A DNA stretch of 47,021 bases from Clavibacter michiganensis (GCF_002151125.1 NZ_MDJZ01000009.1:1-47021), one strand, 5' to 3'. Shown: positions 39,966-47,021, numbered from the stretch's first letter. The notes: generated from the sequence alone by a model not told the origin. Translations and numbers: made by a program.

Positions 39966-40249
39966 GCCGGTCTGGGATGCGCGTCCTGCTCGTGTGCGCG
40001 GCCGTCGCGATCGTGGGCGGAGCGGTCGCGTTCGTCGTCGCCCTGTCGCAGCCGATCGTCATCGGCTCGTTCGCGGCCGTCGGCCCGGGCAACCCGTTCC
40101 GCGGATCCGGCGTGCACTTCCTCACGACCGCGACGGTCGTCGGCGCCGTGCTGCTGGTCGTCGGCCTCGCGGGCCTGGCGTTCGCGTACGGCATCGTGCG
40201 GGGCGGGCGCTCACGTCGCGACGGTCGCCCCCCGCGCGCCGACCGCTGA
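39962..40249 (+). CDS. Two-helix membrane protein, paralogue of the gene at 39067
   Basis: A 95-residue protein with two membrane helices (about 8-27 and 55-77) and a basic C-terminal tail. Like its paralogue it has QP, a G.FA.-type loop and GVH before the second helix. Its start overlaps the HD hydrolase stop in ATGA, so it is translationally coupled to the enzyme. Family unknown; it is convergent with the YhgE gene, and no clear terminator lies in the 28-base gap. Confidence 0.78.
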   Translation: MSRSGMRVLLVCAAVAIVGGAVAFVVALSQPIVIGSFAAVGPGNPFRGSGVHFLTTATVVGAVLLVVGLAGLAFAYGIVRGGRSRRDGRPPRADR

Positions 40250-40277
40250 GGACGGCCGGCGCGCCACGATCAGGGGA

Positions 40278-42383
40278 TCACCCGATGAGCGACGGCCGCA
40301 GGTCGCGCAGCGTGCGGTGCGACGTGATGCGGATGGCCCCGGCCAGCGCGACCGCGAGCCCGGCGACCAGCCACAGCGCGAGCACGCCGGCATCCTGGGC
40401 GGCCTGCCCGAGGTCGCCGCCGTACATGAGCTGGCGGAGCGCATCCACCGCGAAGCTCATCGGGAGCACGTGGTGCAGCGCGGCGAGCGGCCCGGGCAGG
40501 GTCTGCCAGGGGAACGTGCCGCCCGCGGTGACGAGCTGCACGACCATGAGCACGAGCCCGAGGAACTGGCCGACGCTCCCGAGCAGCACGTTGAGCGCGA
40601 GGATGATCGCCGCGAAGGTGATCGAGGCGAGCACCATCGTCCCGTACATGGCGAGCGGGTGGGCGATGCGGAAGCCGAGCGCGCCGGCGACGATCGCGTA
40701 GAGGCCCGCCATCTGCACGACGCCGAGGAGCGCCGGCGTCAGCCAGCCGGCGAGCGTGATCCTGAGCGGCGCCTTGCGGGCCGTGATCGCGCGACGCGAC
40801 AGCGGCTTCACGATGAGGAACAGCGCGTAGATCCCGATCCACGCGGCGAGGCTGATGAAGAACGGCGCGAGACCGGCGCCGTACTCGCCGGCCTGGGTCA
40901 CGGCGTCCTGCCGGAGCGCGACGGGGTCGCCGATCGTGTCGGCCTGCGCGTCGCGCTGCGAGTCGGTGGAGGCGGGGATCCGGTCGAGCCCCGAGTCGAG
41001 GCCGTCGCGGAGCTTGGTGGCGCCGTCCTGCAGCGTGCCGAGGCCGGACGCGAGCGAGGTCGCGCCGTCGGCGGCGGAGTGCGCGCCGGTCGCGAGGGTC
41101 GCGCTGCCGTCGGCGGCCTGGGCGATCCCGGACGCGAGGGCGGGCGACGCCTTGGCCAGCGCGTCCGCGCCGTCGGCGACCTGGCGGCTGCCCGTCGCGA
41201 GCGTGCCCCCTCCGGTCGCGAGGGCGGCGGATCCCGACTGCAGCTTCCCGGCGCCGTCCGCGACCTGGGCGCTGCCCTGGGCGACCTGCTCGCTGCCGGT
41301 CGCGAGCTGCTGCAGCTGCGCGTCCAGCCCGTCGGTCGTGCCGGCAGCGCCCGTGATGTCGGTGCCGAGCACGTCGAGCTTCGCGAGGGCGGCGTCGATG
41401 TCGGCCTGGGGGATGCCGGCGTCCGTCATCCGCTGCTGGATGGCGGCGCGGATCGCGGGGACCCGTCCGGCGAGCTGGTCGACGCCCGCGGTGGCGGTGG
41501 ATCCGAGCGCCGCGAGCTGCGCGTTCCCGTCGGCCACCTTCCGCGCACCCTCGGCGGTCTTCTGCGCGCCCGGGGTCAGCGCGGCGGCGCCGGTGGAGAG
41601 GTCCGTCGCGCCGGAGGAGAGCGTCGCCGCGCCGTCCGCGACCTGGTCGGCGCCCGTCGCGAGCTGCTGCGTCTGCGCGGGGAGCTCGGCGGTGCCCGCG
41701 CGGAGCTGGCCGAGGCCGGAGGAGAGCGTGTCCGCGCCGGTCGCGAGCTTCCCGTTCCCGGCGGCGAGGTCGTCGGCGCCCGAGCGCGCGGACGCGGTCC
41801 CGTCGACGAGCTGCTGCGCGCCCGACGCCGCGTCGCCGAGGCTGGAGCGCACGTCCGCGAGGCCGAGCAGGAGCCTGCCCGCGGCCTCGGTGCCGACGCG
41901 CGACGCGACCGACTTCGTGATCCGCGCGCCCGCCTGCTGCGCGATGGTCGTGGCGAGATAGCTGTTGGCGTCGTCGGTGGCCATGACCACGCGCGCCTGC
42001 TGCGGATCCGTGCCGGAGGACGACGAGAGCGCGGCGGAGAAGCCGGACGGGATGGTGAGCGTGAAGTCGTAGGTGCCGTCCTCGAGGCCCGTGCGCGCCT
42101 CGGCGGAGGAGACCTCGTGCCAGTCGAAGGAGGCGTCGTCGAGCACGTCCTTCGCGACGTCGGTGCCGTAGTCCACGGGCTCCCCGTCGACCGTCGCGCC
42201 CTGGTCCGCGACGACGAGCGCGGCGGGGACCTTGTCGAGGCTGCTGTACGGATCCTGGTTCGCCCAGAGGTACAGGCCGCCGTAGAGCACGGGCACCAGC
42301 ACGAGCGCGACCAGCGCGATCTTGGACATGGTGGTGGCGGTGAGGCGCGTCAGCTCGGCGCGCACCAGGGGGATCAGTCTCAT
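40278..42383 (-). CDS. YhgE/Pip family membrane protein (ABC-2 type exporter-like)
   Basis: A 701-residue protein. One N-terminal helix (VALVLVPVLYGGLYLWAN) and five or six C-terminal helices embrace a long soluble region of 430 residues made of repeated LATG/VADG/LSSG heptad-like motifs (for example ATGADQVADGAATLSSGATD), typical of YhgE/Pip. The C-terminal membrane part is of the ABC-2 permease type (DALRQLMYGGDLGQA). Such proteins are linked to export of phage-infection or cell-wall related material and to type VII-like secretion in some species (family knowledge). The gene overlaps the pseudo-ABC gene by four bases and ends the operon. Confidence 0.93.
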   Translation of the reverse strand: MRLIPLVRAELTRLTATTMSKIALVALVLVPVLYGGLYLWANQDPYSSLDKVPAALVVADQGATVDGEPVDYGTDVAKDVLDDASFDWHEVSSAEARTGLEDGTYDFTLTIPSGFSAALSSSSGTDPQQARVVMATDDANSYLATTIAQQAGARITKSVASRVGTEAAGRLLLGLADVRSSLGDAASGAQQLVDGTASARSGADDLAAGNGKLATGADTLSSGLGQLRAGTAELPAQTQQLATGADQVADGAATLSSGATDLSTGAAALTPGAQKTAEGARKVADGNAQLAALGSTATAGVDQLAGRVPAIRAAIQQRMTDAGIPQADIDAALAKLDVLGTDITGAAGTTDGLDAQLQQLATGSEQVAQGSAQVADGAGKLQSGSAALATGGGTLATGSRQVADGADALAKASPALASGIAQAADGSATLATGAHSAADGATSLASGLGTLQDGATKLRDGLDSGLDRIPASTDSQRDAQADTIGDPVALRQDAVTQAGEYGAGLAPFFISLAAWIGIYALFLIVKPLSRRAITARKAPLRITLAGWLTPALLGVVQMAGLYAIVAGALGFRIAHPLAMYGTMVLASITFAAIILALNVLLGSVGQFLGLVLMVVQLVTAGGTFPWQTLPGPLAALHHVLPMSFAVDALRQLMYGGDLGQAAQDAGVLALWLVAGLAVALAGAIRITSHRTLRDLRPSLIG

Positions 42384-43063
42384 CGGGTCGTGCTTCCGTC
42401 GTGCGTCGGGGTGGTGGGGAGTGCGAGGGGGGAGTCGGCGGGCAGCGCCGCGATGGCCTCGGCGGCGGCCTCGCTCGTGACGACGAGGACGCCGGTGCCG
42501 GATCGGGCGAGGTCGCGGAGGACGCGCATCCACTCGGCGACTGCGCCGCCGTGCCGCTCGGGCGAGGTGACGACGACGGCCTCGACGCCCGCGCGGGAGG
42601 CGGCGAGCGTGGTGAGGAGCCGGATGCGGGCGACCGCGGGGACCGCCGAGAAGGGGGCGCGGGCGAGATCGGCCAGCTGCTGGTCGTCGAGGATCACGCC
42701 GACCTCGTGCCGGCCGGAGCGGTGCCCGGCCAGGGCGAGCTCCTCGGCGACGACCGCCCGGAGGGTCACGTCGTCGGCGGGCTCGTTGATCCGCGGGGTG
42801 TCGACGAGCGCGACCCTCTCGGCGATGCGGGCGGCCACGGCCTTCGGATCGGCGTCGGCTGCGGGGGAGTCGTCGCCGTCGAGGGCGAGGGATCCGCCGT
42901 CGATCCGCATCCGGCCGGACGCCACGAGGGAGAGCACGGTCGGCCGCAGCTCGGTCTCGGCGACGGCCACCACGGGCTCCGGCCCGCCGTAGGAGAGGGA
43001 GATCGCGGGGAGGGCGGGCGCGGGGCCGTCGCCGACGCGCGCCTCGGTGAGGGTGACGATCAC
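42380..43063 (-). CDS. Degenerate ABC ATPase-like protein lacking Walker motifs
   Basis: A 227-residue protein sitting exactly where a YhgE/Pip operon would have an ABC ATPase. Its pattern recalls an NBD: AVAETELRPTVLSLVASGR stands where a G-x-x-G-x-G-K-S/T Walker A loop would be, RIDGGSLALDG resembles the strand after it, VARIRLLTTLAASRAGVEAV stands at the LSGGQ/Walker B zone and reads VVVTSP instead of LLLDEP. The lysine, serine/threonine and glutamate needed for ATP hydrolysis are absent, so it should not hydrolyse ATP. It overlaps the TetR stop and the YhgE start by four bases each. A regulatory or scaffolding role is inferred. Confidence 0.7.
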   Translation of the reverse strand: MIVTLTEARVGDGPAPALPAISLSYGGPEPVVAVAETELRPTVLSLVASGRMRIDGGSLALDGDDSPAADADPKAVAARIAERVALVDTPRINEPADDVTLRAVVAEELALAGHRSGRHEVGVILDDQQLADLARAPFSAVPAVARIRLLTTLAASRAGVEAVVVTSPERHGGAVAEWMRVLRDLARSGTGVLVVTSEAAAEAIAALPADSPLALPTTPTHDGSTTR

Positions 43064-43803
43064 GACGCGGCCTCCGTGCGCGCCTCGCCGGACACGCGGG
43101 CAGCAGTCGACACGCGAGCGGGCTCCGACACGCGGGCAGCAGCCGACACGCGGGCGGGCTCCGACACGCGGGGCGCGACCTCGCGCAGCTCCGGGGTCGC
43201 GGCGATGAGCGCGCCGGCCGCGCGCCAGTCGAGGCCGCAGAGGGCGAGCGAGGTGAGGATCACGAGGGAGTGGCCCTCCGCGCGGCCGATGTCGCTGCGG
43301 GTCGCCTCGTCGAGCACCGCGAGCGCGCCGCCCTCGACGAGCCGGGCGAGCGTGGGCGCGGGGATGTCGTCGCGCAGCTCGCCCGACGCCATCCCGCGCT
43401 CGACGACGCGCTGCAGCTCGGCGCGCAGCGGCGCGAGCTCGGTGGCGACCTCGCGCGCGAGCGGCCCGCGGACGGCCACGCGGGCCATCACGCGCACCTG
43501 CTCGACCTCGGCCCAGAGGCGGGCGCCGATGAGGGCGACGTGGATCCGGCTGTCGTCGTGGGTGATCCCCGCGAGCGACTCGACGATGCGCCGCGCGCCG
43601 CGCTGCAGCACCTCGCGCACGAGGTCGTCGCGCGTGGCGAAGTGCCCGTAGACGGCGCGGCGGCTGAGGCCGGCGGCGGTGGCGATGGTCTCGAGGGAGG
43701 CGTCCGGGTCGCGGTCGAGCGCGACGACGGCCGCGTCGACGAGGGCCTGGCGGTTCGTCGCGGCGTCCTTGCGGGGCGCGCGCGCGGAGGCGAGGGGGGT
43801 CAT
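43060..43803 (-). CDS. TetR repressor of the YhgE operon, with repeated C-terminal tail
   Basis: A 247-residue TetR protein: NRQALVDAAVVALDRDPDAS and the recognition helix LSRRAVYGHFATRDDLV are typical. The 30 C-terminal residues consist of a repeat ARVSEP / ARVSAA / ARVSEP / ARVSTA / ARVSGE, encoded by 18-bp tandem units. ATG 43803 is preceded by TACCCT at six bases and by a -35 that overlaps a palindromic operator. It starts a three-gene operon with four-base overlaps and likely represses itself, the pseudo-ABC gene and yhgE. Confidence 0.94.
   Translation of the reverse strand: MTPLASARAPRKDAATNRQALVDAAVVALDRDPDASLETIATAAGLSRRAVYGHFATRDDLVREVLQRGARRIVESLAGITHDDSRIHVALIGARLWAEVEQVRVMARVAVRGPLAREVATELAPLRAELQRVVERGMASGELRDDIPAPTLARLVEGGALAVLDEATRSDIGRAEGHSLVILTSLALCGLDWRAAGALIAATPELREVAPRVSEPARVSAAARVSEPARVSTAARVSGEARTEAAS
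43091..43180 (-). repeat. 18-bp tandem repeat in the tetR 3' end
   Basis: Units begin GACACGCGGGC on the + strand at 43091, 43109, 43127 and 43145, with a diverged fifth at 43163. Alternate units share a longer similarity (36-bp period). In the protein they give a six-residue repeat. The length is a multiple of three, so copy-number change would keep the frame. Confidence 0.85.
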
Positions 43804-43809
43804 GCGACC

Positions 43810-43815
43810 AGGGTA
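43810..43815 (-). promoter_or_regulatory. -10 box TACCCT and -35 TTGCAC of the tetR-yhgE operon (leaderless)
   Basis: TACCCT, six bases, then ATG 43803; TTGCAC (43839-43834) lies 18 bases upstream and shares bases with the operator. Confidence 0.65.
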
Positions 43816-43822
43816 GTGATCC

Positions 43823-43838
43823 TGCACACGTGTGTGCA
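43823..43838. promoter_or_regulatory. Palindromic operator of the TetR-YhgE operon
   Basis: TGCACAC (43823-43829) and GTGTGCA (43832-43838) are exact inverted repeats with two bases between. It covers the -35 of the tetR operon and lies 46 bases before the AraC stop. Confidence 0.8.
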
Positions 43839-43884
43839 ACTTACTTCGGCGAGCTCCCAGCCCGCGAGCGGGCGCCCGCCGCGG

Positions 43885-45174
43885 TCAGCTGCGGAGGGTC
43901 ACGCTCGGCAGCTCCCCGAAGGCGTCGGCGTACGACGCCGCGAACCGGCCGAGGTGCGCGAAGCCCCACTCCTCGGCGACGCTGCGGACGGTCGTGGTGG
44001 TGGGCATCGCGTCCAGGAGCTGCGCGCGCACCCGGCGCAGGCGGATCCCGCGCAGGTACTCGGTGGGCGTCTGGCCGTGGTGGCGGCGGAGGGCGAGCTG
44101 GAGGACGCGCGTCGAGATGCCCGCGGCGGCCGCGGCCTCGGCGGGCGTGATGGGCAGGTGCGCGTTGTGGTGCAGGTACTCGACGGCCACGCGGATGTGC
44201 GCCATGCGCGGCGCGCGCAGCTCGGCCGGCATCTCCACGTCGTCCCAGGGGAAGAGGCGGAGCGTCGCGCGGGCGAGGGACAGGTCGGCCTCGAGGCGCA
44301 GGAGGGGCGACGCGTCCGGATCCGTGATGACGGGAGCCGCCGCGGCGACCGCCTGACGCCAGATGGCGGCCGTCTCGGCGGTCGGCGCGCTGCGGTGCTC
44401 GAACAGCAGCGGGCGCGCGGGGCCGTGGTGGAACTCGGTCGCGGTCTGCTCGAGGAAGCCCGCGTCGAGGTGCACGCAGTTCTGCCGCGTGGCGGTCGCC
44501 TGGTACTGGAACGGGCGGCCGGTGGGGAAGAGGAAGGGGAGCTGGCCGCGGGAGGTGACGGCGCGGGATCCGCGGTCGACCGTGATCTGCCCCTCGAGGA
44601 ACCAGGTGACCACGTGCTCCGGGCGCTGGGGGCTCTCGGCCCACTGCGTGCCGGCGATGCGGGAGGTGCGGAGCGTGACGCGCTCGCCGCCGAGGACGGC
44701 GTAGCGGTAGGAGAAGGCGTTGGTGCGGCGGTCGGGGGCGAAGCGGATCCCCTCGAGGACCGCCCCGAAGCTCGCAGTGGCCTCGTCGATGTCGGAGCCG
44801 GACAGGACGGCGCGCACGAAGGGCTCGGCCGGGGCGTCGGAGGGTGCGGACGCGGGGGCGGCGGCCGTGTCGGCGGGGGCGGCGGTGGCGGTAGTGGGGG
44901 CGTCGGCGTCGATGCCCGTGGCGTCGGCGTCGGCGTCGGGCTCGGCGTCGGCGTCGGGCTCGGCCGATCCGGTGCCCACCGATGCGGTGTCGGGGGTGGC
45001 CTCGTCGGGCGCGGACAGGACGGTCGGCGTCATCGGCGCGAGGAGCGACGCGGCGTCGGACGCGACGGTCGGCGTCGCGACGACGGCTGCCTCGACCCCC
45101 GCGATGGCGGCGAGCGGCGTGCGCGGGCGGTGCGAGGGATCCCTCGTTCCGGTGGGGGTCAGCGTTGTCGTCAT
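43885..45174 (-). CDS. AraC family transcriptional regulator with a long acidic N-terminal extension
   Basis: A 429-residue regulator. The first 115 residues are low-complexity, rich in Ala, Asp, Thr and Pro (for example EPDADAEPDADADATGID). The middle (about 120-300) is a cupin-like ligand/dimer domain. The C-terminal 100 residues hold two AraC helix-turn-helix motifs: TPAEAAAAAGISTRVLQLAL and RSVAEEWGFAHLGRFAASYA. AGGAA precedes ATG 45174. It is convergent-adjacent to the TetR operon and monocistronic; its target and ligand are unknown. The extension is unusual in AraC proteins. Confidence 0.93.
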   Translation of the reverse strand: MTTTLTPTGTRDPSHRPRTPLAAIAGVEAAVVATPTVASDAASLLAPMTPTVLSAPDEATPDTASVGTGSAEPDADAEPDADADATGIDADAPTTATAAPADTAAAPASAPSDAPAEPFVRAVLSGSDIDEATASFGAVLEGIRFAPDRRTNAFSYRYAVLGGERVTLRTSRIAGTQWAESPQRPEHVVTWFLEGQITVDRGSRAVTSRGQLPFLFPTGRPFQYQATATRQNCVHLDAGFLEQTATEFHHGPARPLLFEHRSAPTAETAAIWRQAVAAAAPVITDPDASPLLRLEADLSLARATLRLFPWDDVEMPAELRAPRMAHIRVAVEYLHHNAHLPITPAEAAAAAGISTRVLQLALRRHHGQTPTEYLRGIRLRRVRAQLLDAMPTTTTVRSVAEEWGFAHLGRFAASYADAFGELPSVTLRS

Positions 45175-45497
45175 GGTTCCTGGCGTCTCTGGGCGTCGGT
45201 CGTCTCCGCCCTCCCGCTCATCTTGCATGGTGCTCCCGCAGCAGGGCGCCTCCGGCATCCCGGGAGGCGACAGGTGCTTCGGCGCGGCCCCGTCGGAGAG
45301 CGGGTCTTCGCTCCGCGGATGTCCGATGAGCGAAAGCGCGTCCCCCGACCGGTTGCGGCGAGCGGGCGTCGTGGCTCTCGGCGCGCGCACCGCGGGCGCA
45401 CCGGGCGCGCACCGGATCCGCACGGCGGCGCCGCCTAGGCTCGCCTCGCGGCCGTCGTCCGCACCGCACCCCACACCCGCATCCCGAGAGGCGCCGC
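45175..45497. other. 323-base gap between the AraC gene and a small membrane gene
   Basis: It holds a 6-bp stem hairpin (GCCTCC and GGAGGC near 45247-45269), a TAGGCT -10 candidate at 45436-45441 for the + strand gene, and otherwise GC-rich sequence. I see no gene in it; frames of 60 to 100 codons look like chance. Confidence 0.6.
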
Positions 45498-45701
45498 ATG
45501 ACGAGCGACCGGTCCCTGGCCTTCATCCTGCTGCGCTCGTGCCTCGTGATGGTGGTCCTCGGCGTCGTCGTCGTGCAGACCGGCGGCGGGCTCGGCGTCG
45601 TGGGCGTCGTCGCGTTCGTCCTCGCGGCCGGCCTCGGCGGCGGCGCGACCTTCTACTGGCGGCGGCACCTCGCGTCGAAGCGGGACGACCCCTTCCGCTG
45701 A
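45498..45701 (+). CDS. Small two-helix membrane protein (DUF4229-like)
   Basis: A 67-residue protein with two strongly hydrophobic stretches (LVMVVLGVVVVQTGG, VVAFVLAAGLGGGATFYW), a basic SKRDDPFR tail, and RS/R in the N-terminus. Its size and basic C-terminus suit the DUF4229-like small proteins of actinobacteria, but I cannot be sure. ATG 45498 is preceded by GAGAGGCG. It lies in a short gap between AraC and SbcC and is convergent with SbcC. Confidence 0.65.
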   Translation: MTSDRSLAFILLRSCLVMVVLGVVVVQTGGGLGVVGVVAFVLAAGLGGGATFYWRRHLASKRDDPFR

Positions 45702-45729
45702 GGCGCGATCCCGGTGCCGGCGCCGCGCG

Positions 45730-47021
45730 TCAGGCCGGGTCGGCGACCGTGGACGTGAGGGTCGACGACCCGTCCGGGCGGCGGCGGACCTCGATCCGAT
45801 CGGCCACGCGCTGCTTCAGCTCCTCGACGTGGCTCACGATCCCGACCGTGCGGCCGTCGGAGGAGAGCCGCCCGAGCTCGGACATGACGGCGTCGAGCGT
45901 CTCCGGGTCCAGCGTGCCGAAGCCCTCGTCGACGAAGAGCGTGCCGAGCTGGAGCCCGCCCGCCTCCGCCTGCACCACGTCGGCGAGGCCGAGCGCGAGG
46001 GCGAGCGACGCGTAGAACGTCTCGCCGCCGGAGAAGCTCGCGGGCTCGCGCACGCGGTCGACGACGTGGTCGCGGATCTGCAGGGCGAGGCCCGTCTTCC
46101 GCGACCGGTTCGTCGCCTCCCGCTCTTCGCTCACCTCCAGCTCGTAGCGGCCGCTCGACATGATCCGCAGGCGCGCGTTGGCGGCCTGCACCACGTCCTC
46201 GAACCGGCGCAGCAGCACGTAGGTGCCGAGCGTCGTGCCGCGCGTGTTCTCGGGCGTGATGGCGTTCGCGACCTCGGCCATGCGGATCGCGGCGCGCGCC
46301 TGGTCGCCCGCGCGCTCGCTCTCGTGGCGGGCGGCGTCGTGACGGGCGAGGGCGGATGCGCTGCGGTCGGCGCGGTCGCGCGCGCGAGCGGCGCGCTCGG
46401 CGGAGGTGCGTGCGGCGGCCTGGGCGGCGTCGAGGGCGGCGCGGGCGGCGTCGGGATCCGCGTCCTCCGCGCCCGTGAGCGACGCGACCTCGGGATCCAC
46501 GAGCCCCTCCGCGACGACGGCCTGCTCCCTCTCGTGCGCGGCGACCCGACGGGCCAGGGCCTGCAGCTCGGCCGGCGGCAGGGCGGCGGCGCGGGCCTCG
46601 GTCTCGGTCGGGAAGGAGTGGTCGGCGAGCGCCTGGGCGACATCGGCGGCGCGGGCGTCGGCGTCCGCGGCCGTGCGCTCGCGGGTGGCGGCGAGGGCGA
46701 TGAGCCGGTCGACGAGGGCGCGCTCGGCGGCGCGGTCGGCGACGAGGGCGGCGACGCGGGGTGGGGCGGCAGTGTCGAGGTCGGTGGCGGCGGGGCCGGT
46801 GGCGTGCGGGTCCTGCTCCGCCAGCACCGCGTGCACGGCGGCCTCGTCCTCGGCGCGGAGCTCGCGCGCGCGGATCACCCGCTCGCGCAGCCCGGAGAGC
46901 GCGGCCCGGGCGTCGTCGCGGCGGGCGCGGATCCGCTCGGTCTCCGCGTCGTGCGCGACGACCGCCGCCTCCGCCGCCCGGAGCGCGCCGCCGGCCGCCT
47001 CGGCGTCGAGGAGGCATATTC
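45730..47021 (-). CDS. sbcC: Exonuclease subunit SbcC, C-terminal part (5' end outside window)
   Basis: This is the C-terminal half of the SMC-like ATPase SbcC, which with SbcD opens DNA hairpins and trims ends. The visible part (430 residues) starts inside a long Ala/Arg/Glu-rich coiled coil and ends with the ATPase C-lobe: the signature FSGGETFYASLALALGLADV and Walker B LFVDEGFGTLDPETLDAV, then GIVSHVEELKQRVADRIEV, as in all SbcC/Rad50 proteins. The N-terminal Walker A, the rest of the coil and the zinc hook lie beyond the right edge. The sbcD gene is expected further right (inference). Confidence 0.95.
   Translation of the reverse strand, partial: ICLLDAEAAGGALRAAEAAVVAHDAETERIRARRDDARAALSGLRERVIRARELRAEDEAAVHAVLAEQDPHATGPAATDLDTAAPPRVAALVADRAAERALVDRLIALAATRERTAADADARAADVAQALADHSFPTETEARAAALPPAELQALARRVAAHEREQAVVAEGLVDPEVASLTGAEDADPDAARAALDAAQAAARTSAERAARARDRADRSASALARHDAARHESERAGDQARAAIRMAEVANAITPENTRGTTLGTYVLLRRFEDVVQAANARLRIMSSGRYELEVSEEREATNRSRKTGLALQIRDHVVDRVREPASFSGGETFYASLALALGLADVVQAEAGGLQLGTLFVDEGFGTLDPETLDAVMSELGRLSSDGRTVGIVSHVEELKQRVADRIEVRRRPDGSSTLTSTVADPA

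Noticed and set aside
46900-47021. ICLL near the right edge as a zinc hook of SbcC
   Set aside because: A zinc hook needs CxxC; only one Cys is visible and it is at the window edge where the sequence is doubtful.
1-47021. tRNA, rRNA, CRISPR array, insertion sequence, prophage
   Set aside because: No cloverleaf-like segments, no regular direct repeats with spacers, no transposase or integrase sequence was found.

Overview
The window is a 47 kb, very GC-rich (about 72% by eye) chromosomal stretch from an actinobacterium. GTG starts, GC-ending codons, several genes that look leaderless, a CopD-CtaG fusion, a SoxR/ferredoxin module and the general protein repertoire point to the family Microbacteriaceae, with Clavibacter or a close relative as the best guess (inference, no database used). 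It is packed with about 52 genes. I see no rRNA, tRNA, CRISPR array, transposase or phage gene. Both outer genes (an M23 peptidase and an SbcC ATPase) are cut by the window edges.

Layout. 1-6.8 kb: M23 peptidase end, a catalytically degenerate SGNH-like protein, an SRPBCC protein with a small partner, an RDD membrane protein, an Old Yellow Enzyme reductase, a NarL-type two-component pair and a PGPGW membrane protein. 6.9-12.1 kb: a divergent TetR/DHA2 efflux pair around a perfect 24-bp palindrome, an LLM flavoprotein, a small HTH regulator with its membrane partner, and a quinone oxidoreductase. 12.2-14.4 kb: a tight cysK-cysE-SpoU methyltransferase operon. 14.5-19.8 kb: a self-regulating HTH gene, a divergent MarR/EamA pair with a shared operator, GrpB, RidA, an adenine deaminase with a YrhK-like protein, and a VOC protein. 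19.9-23.8 kb: thiol/copper-type membrane genes (DsbA-like, CopD-CtaG, Met/His-rich membrane protein). 23.8-29.4 kb: a phosphoglycerate-mutase-like phosphatase, then an oligosaccharide ABC importer whose operon ends in a GH13 glucosidase. 29.8-35.6 kb: two zinc alcohol dehydrogenases, a frameshifted carboxylesterase, and SoxR facing a SoxR-type promoter, an 18-codon upstream ORF, ferredoxin and flavin reductase. 35.7-40.2 kb: a Tat-exported phosphoesterase/LamG protein, small membrane proteins, a VOC protein, a duplicated-HTH protein and an HD hydrolase flanked by two paralogous membrane proteins. 40.3-47 kb: a TetR / degenerate ABC-like protein / YhgE-Pip operon, an AraC regulator, a small membrane protein and SbcC.

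How it works together. Most loci are independent metabolic or defence-against-stress units controlled by a local regulator and a visible operator: TetR-efflux, MarR-EamA, SoxR-ferredoxin, TetR-YhgE. The sulfur assimilation pair cysK-cysE makes cysteine. The ABC importer with GH13 enzyme takes in and cleaves a glucoside.

The points most worth a second look are the ABC-like protein with no Walker motifs between a TetR and a YhgE/Pip exporter, the twin GTCAA-N7-TTGAC operators on a leaderless HTH gene, the leaderless upstream ORF inside the SoxR-driven ferredoxin transcript, the regular TANNNT-N6-start arrangement at more than a dozen genes, and a striking excess of GGATCC (about 115 copies by hand count).
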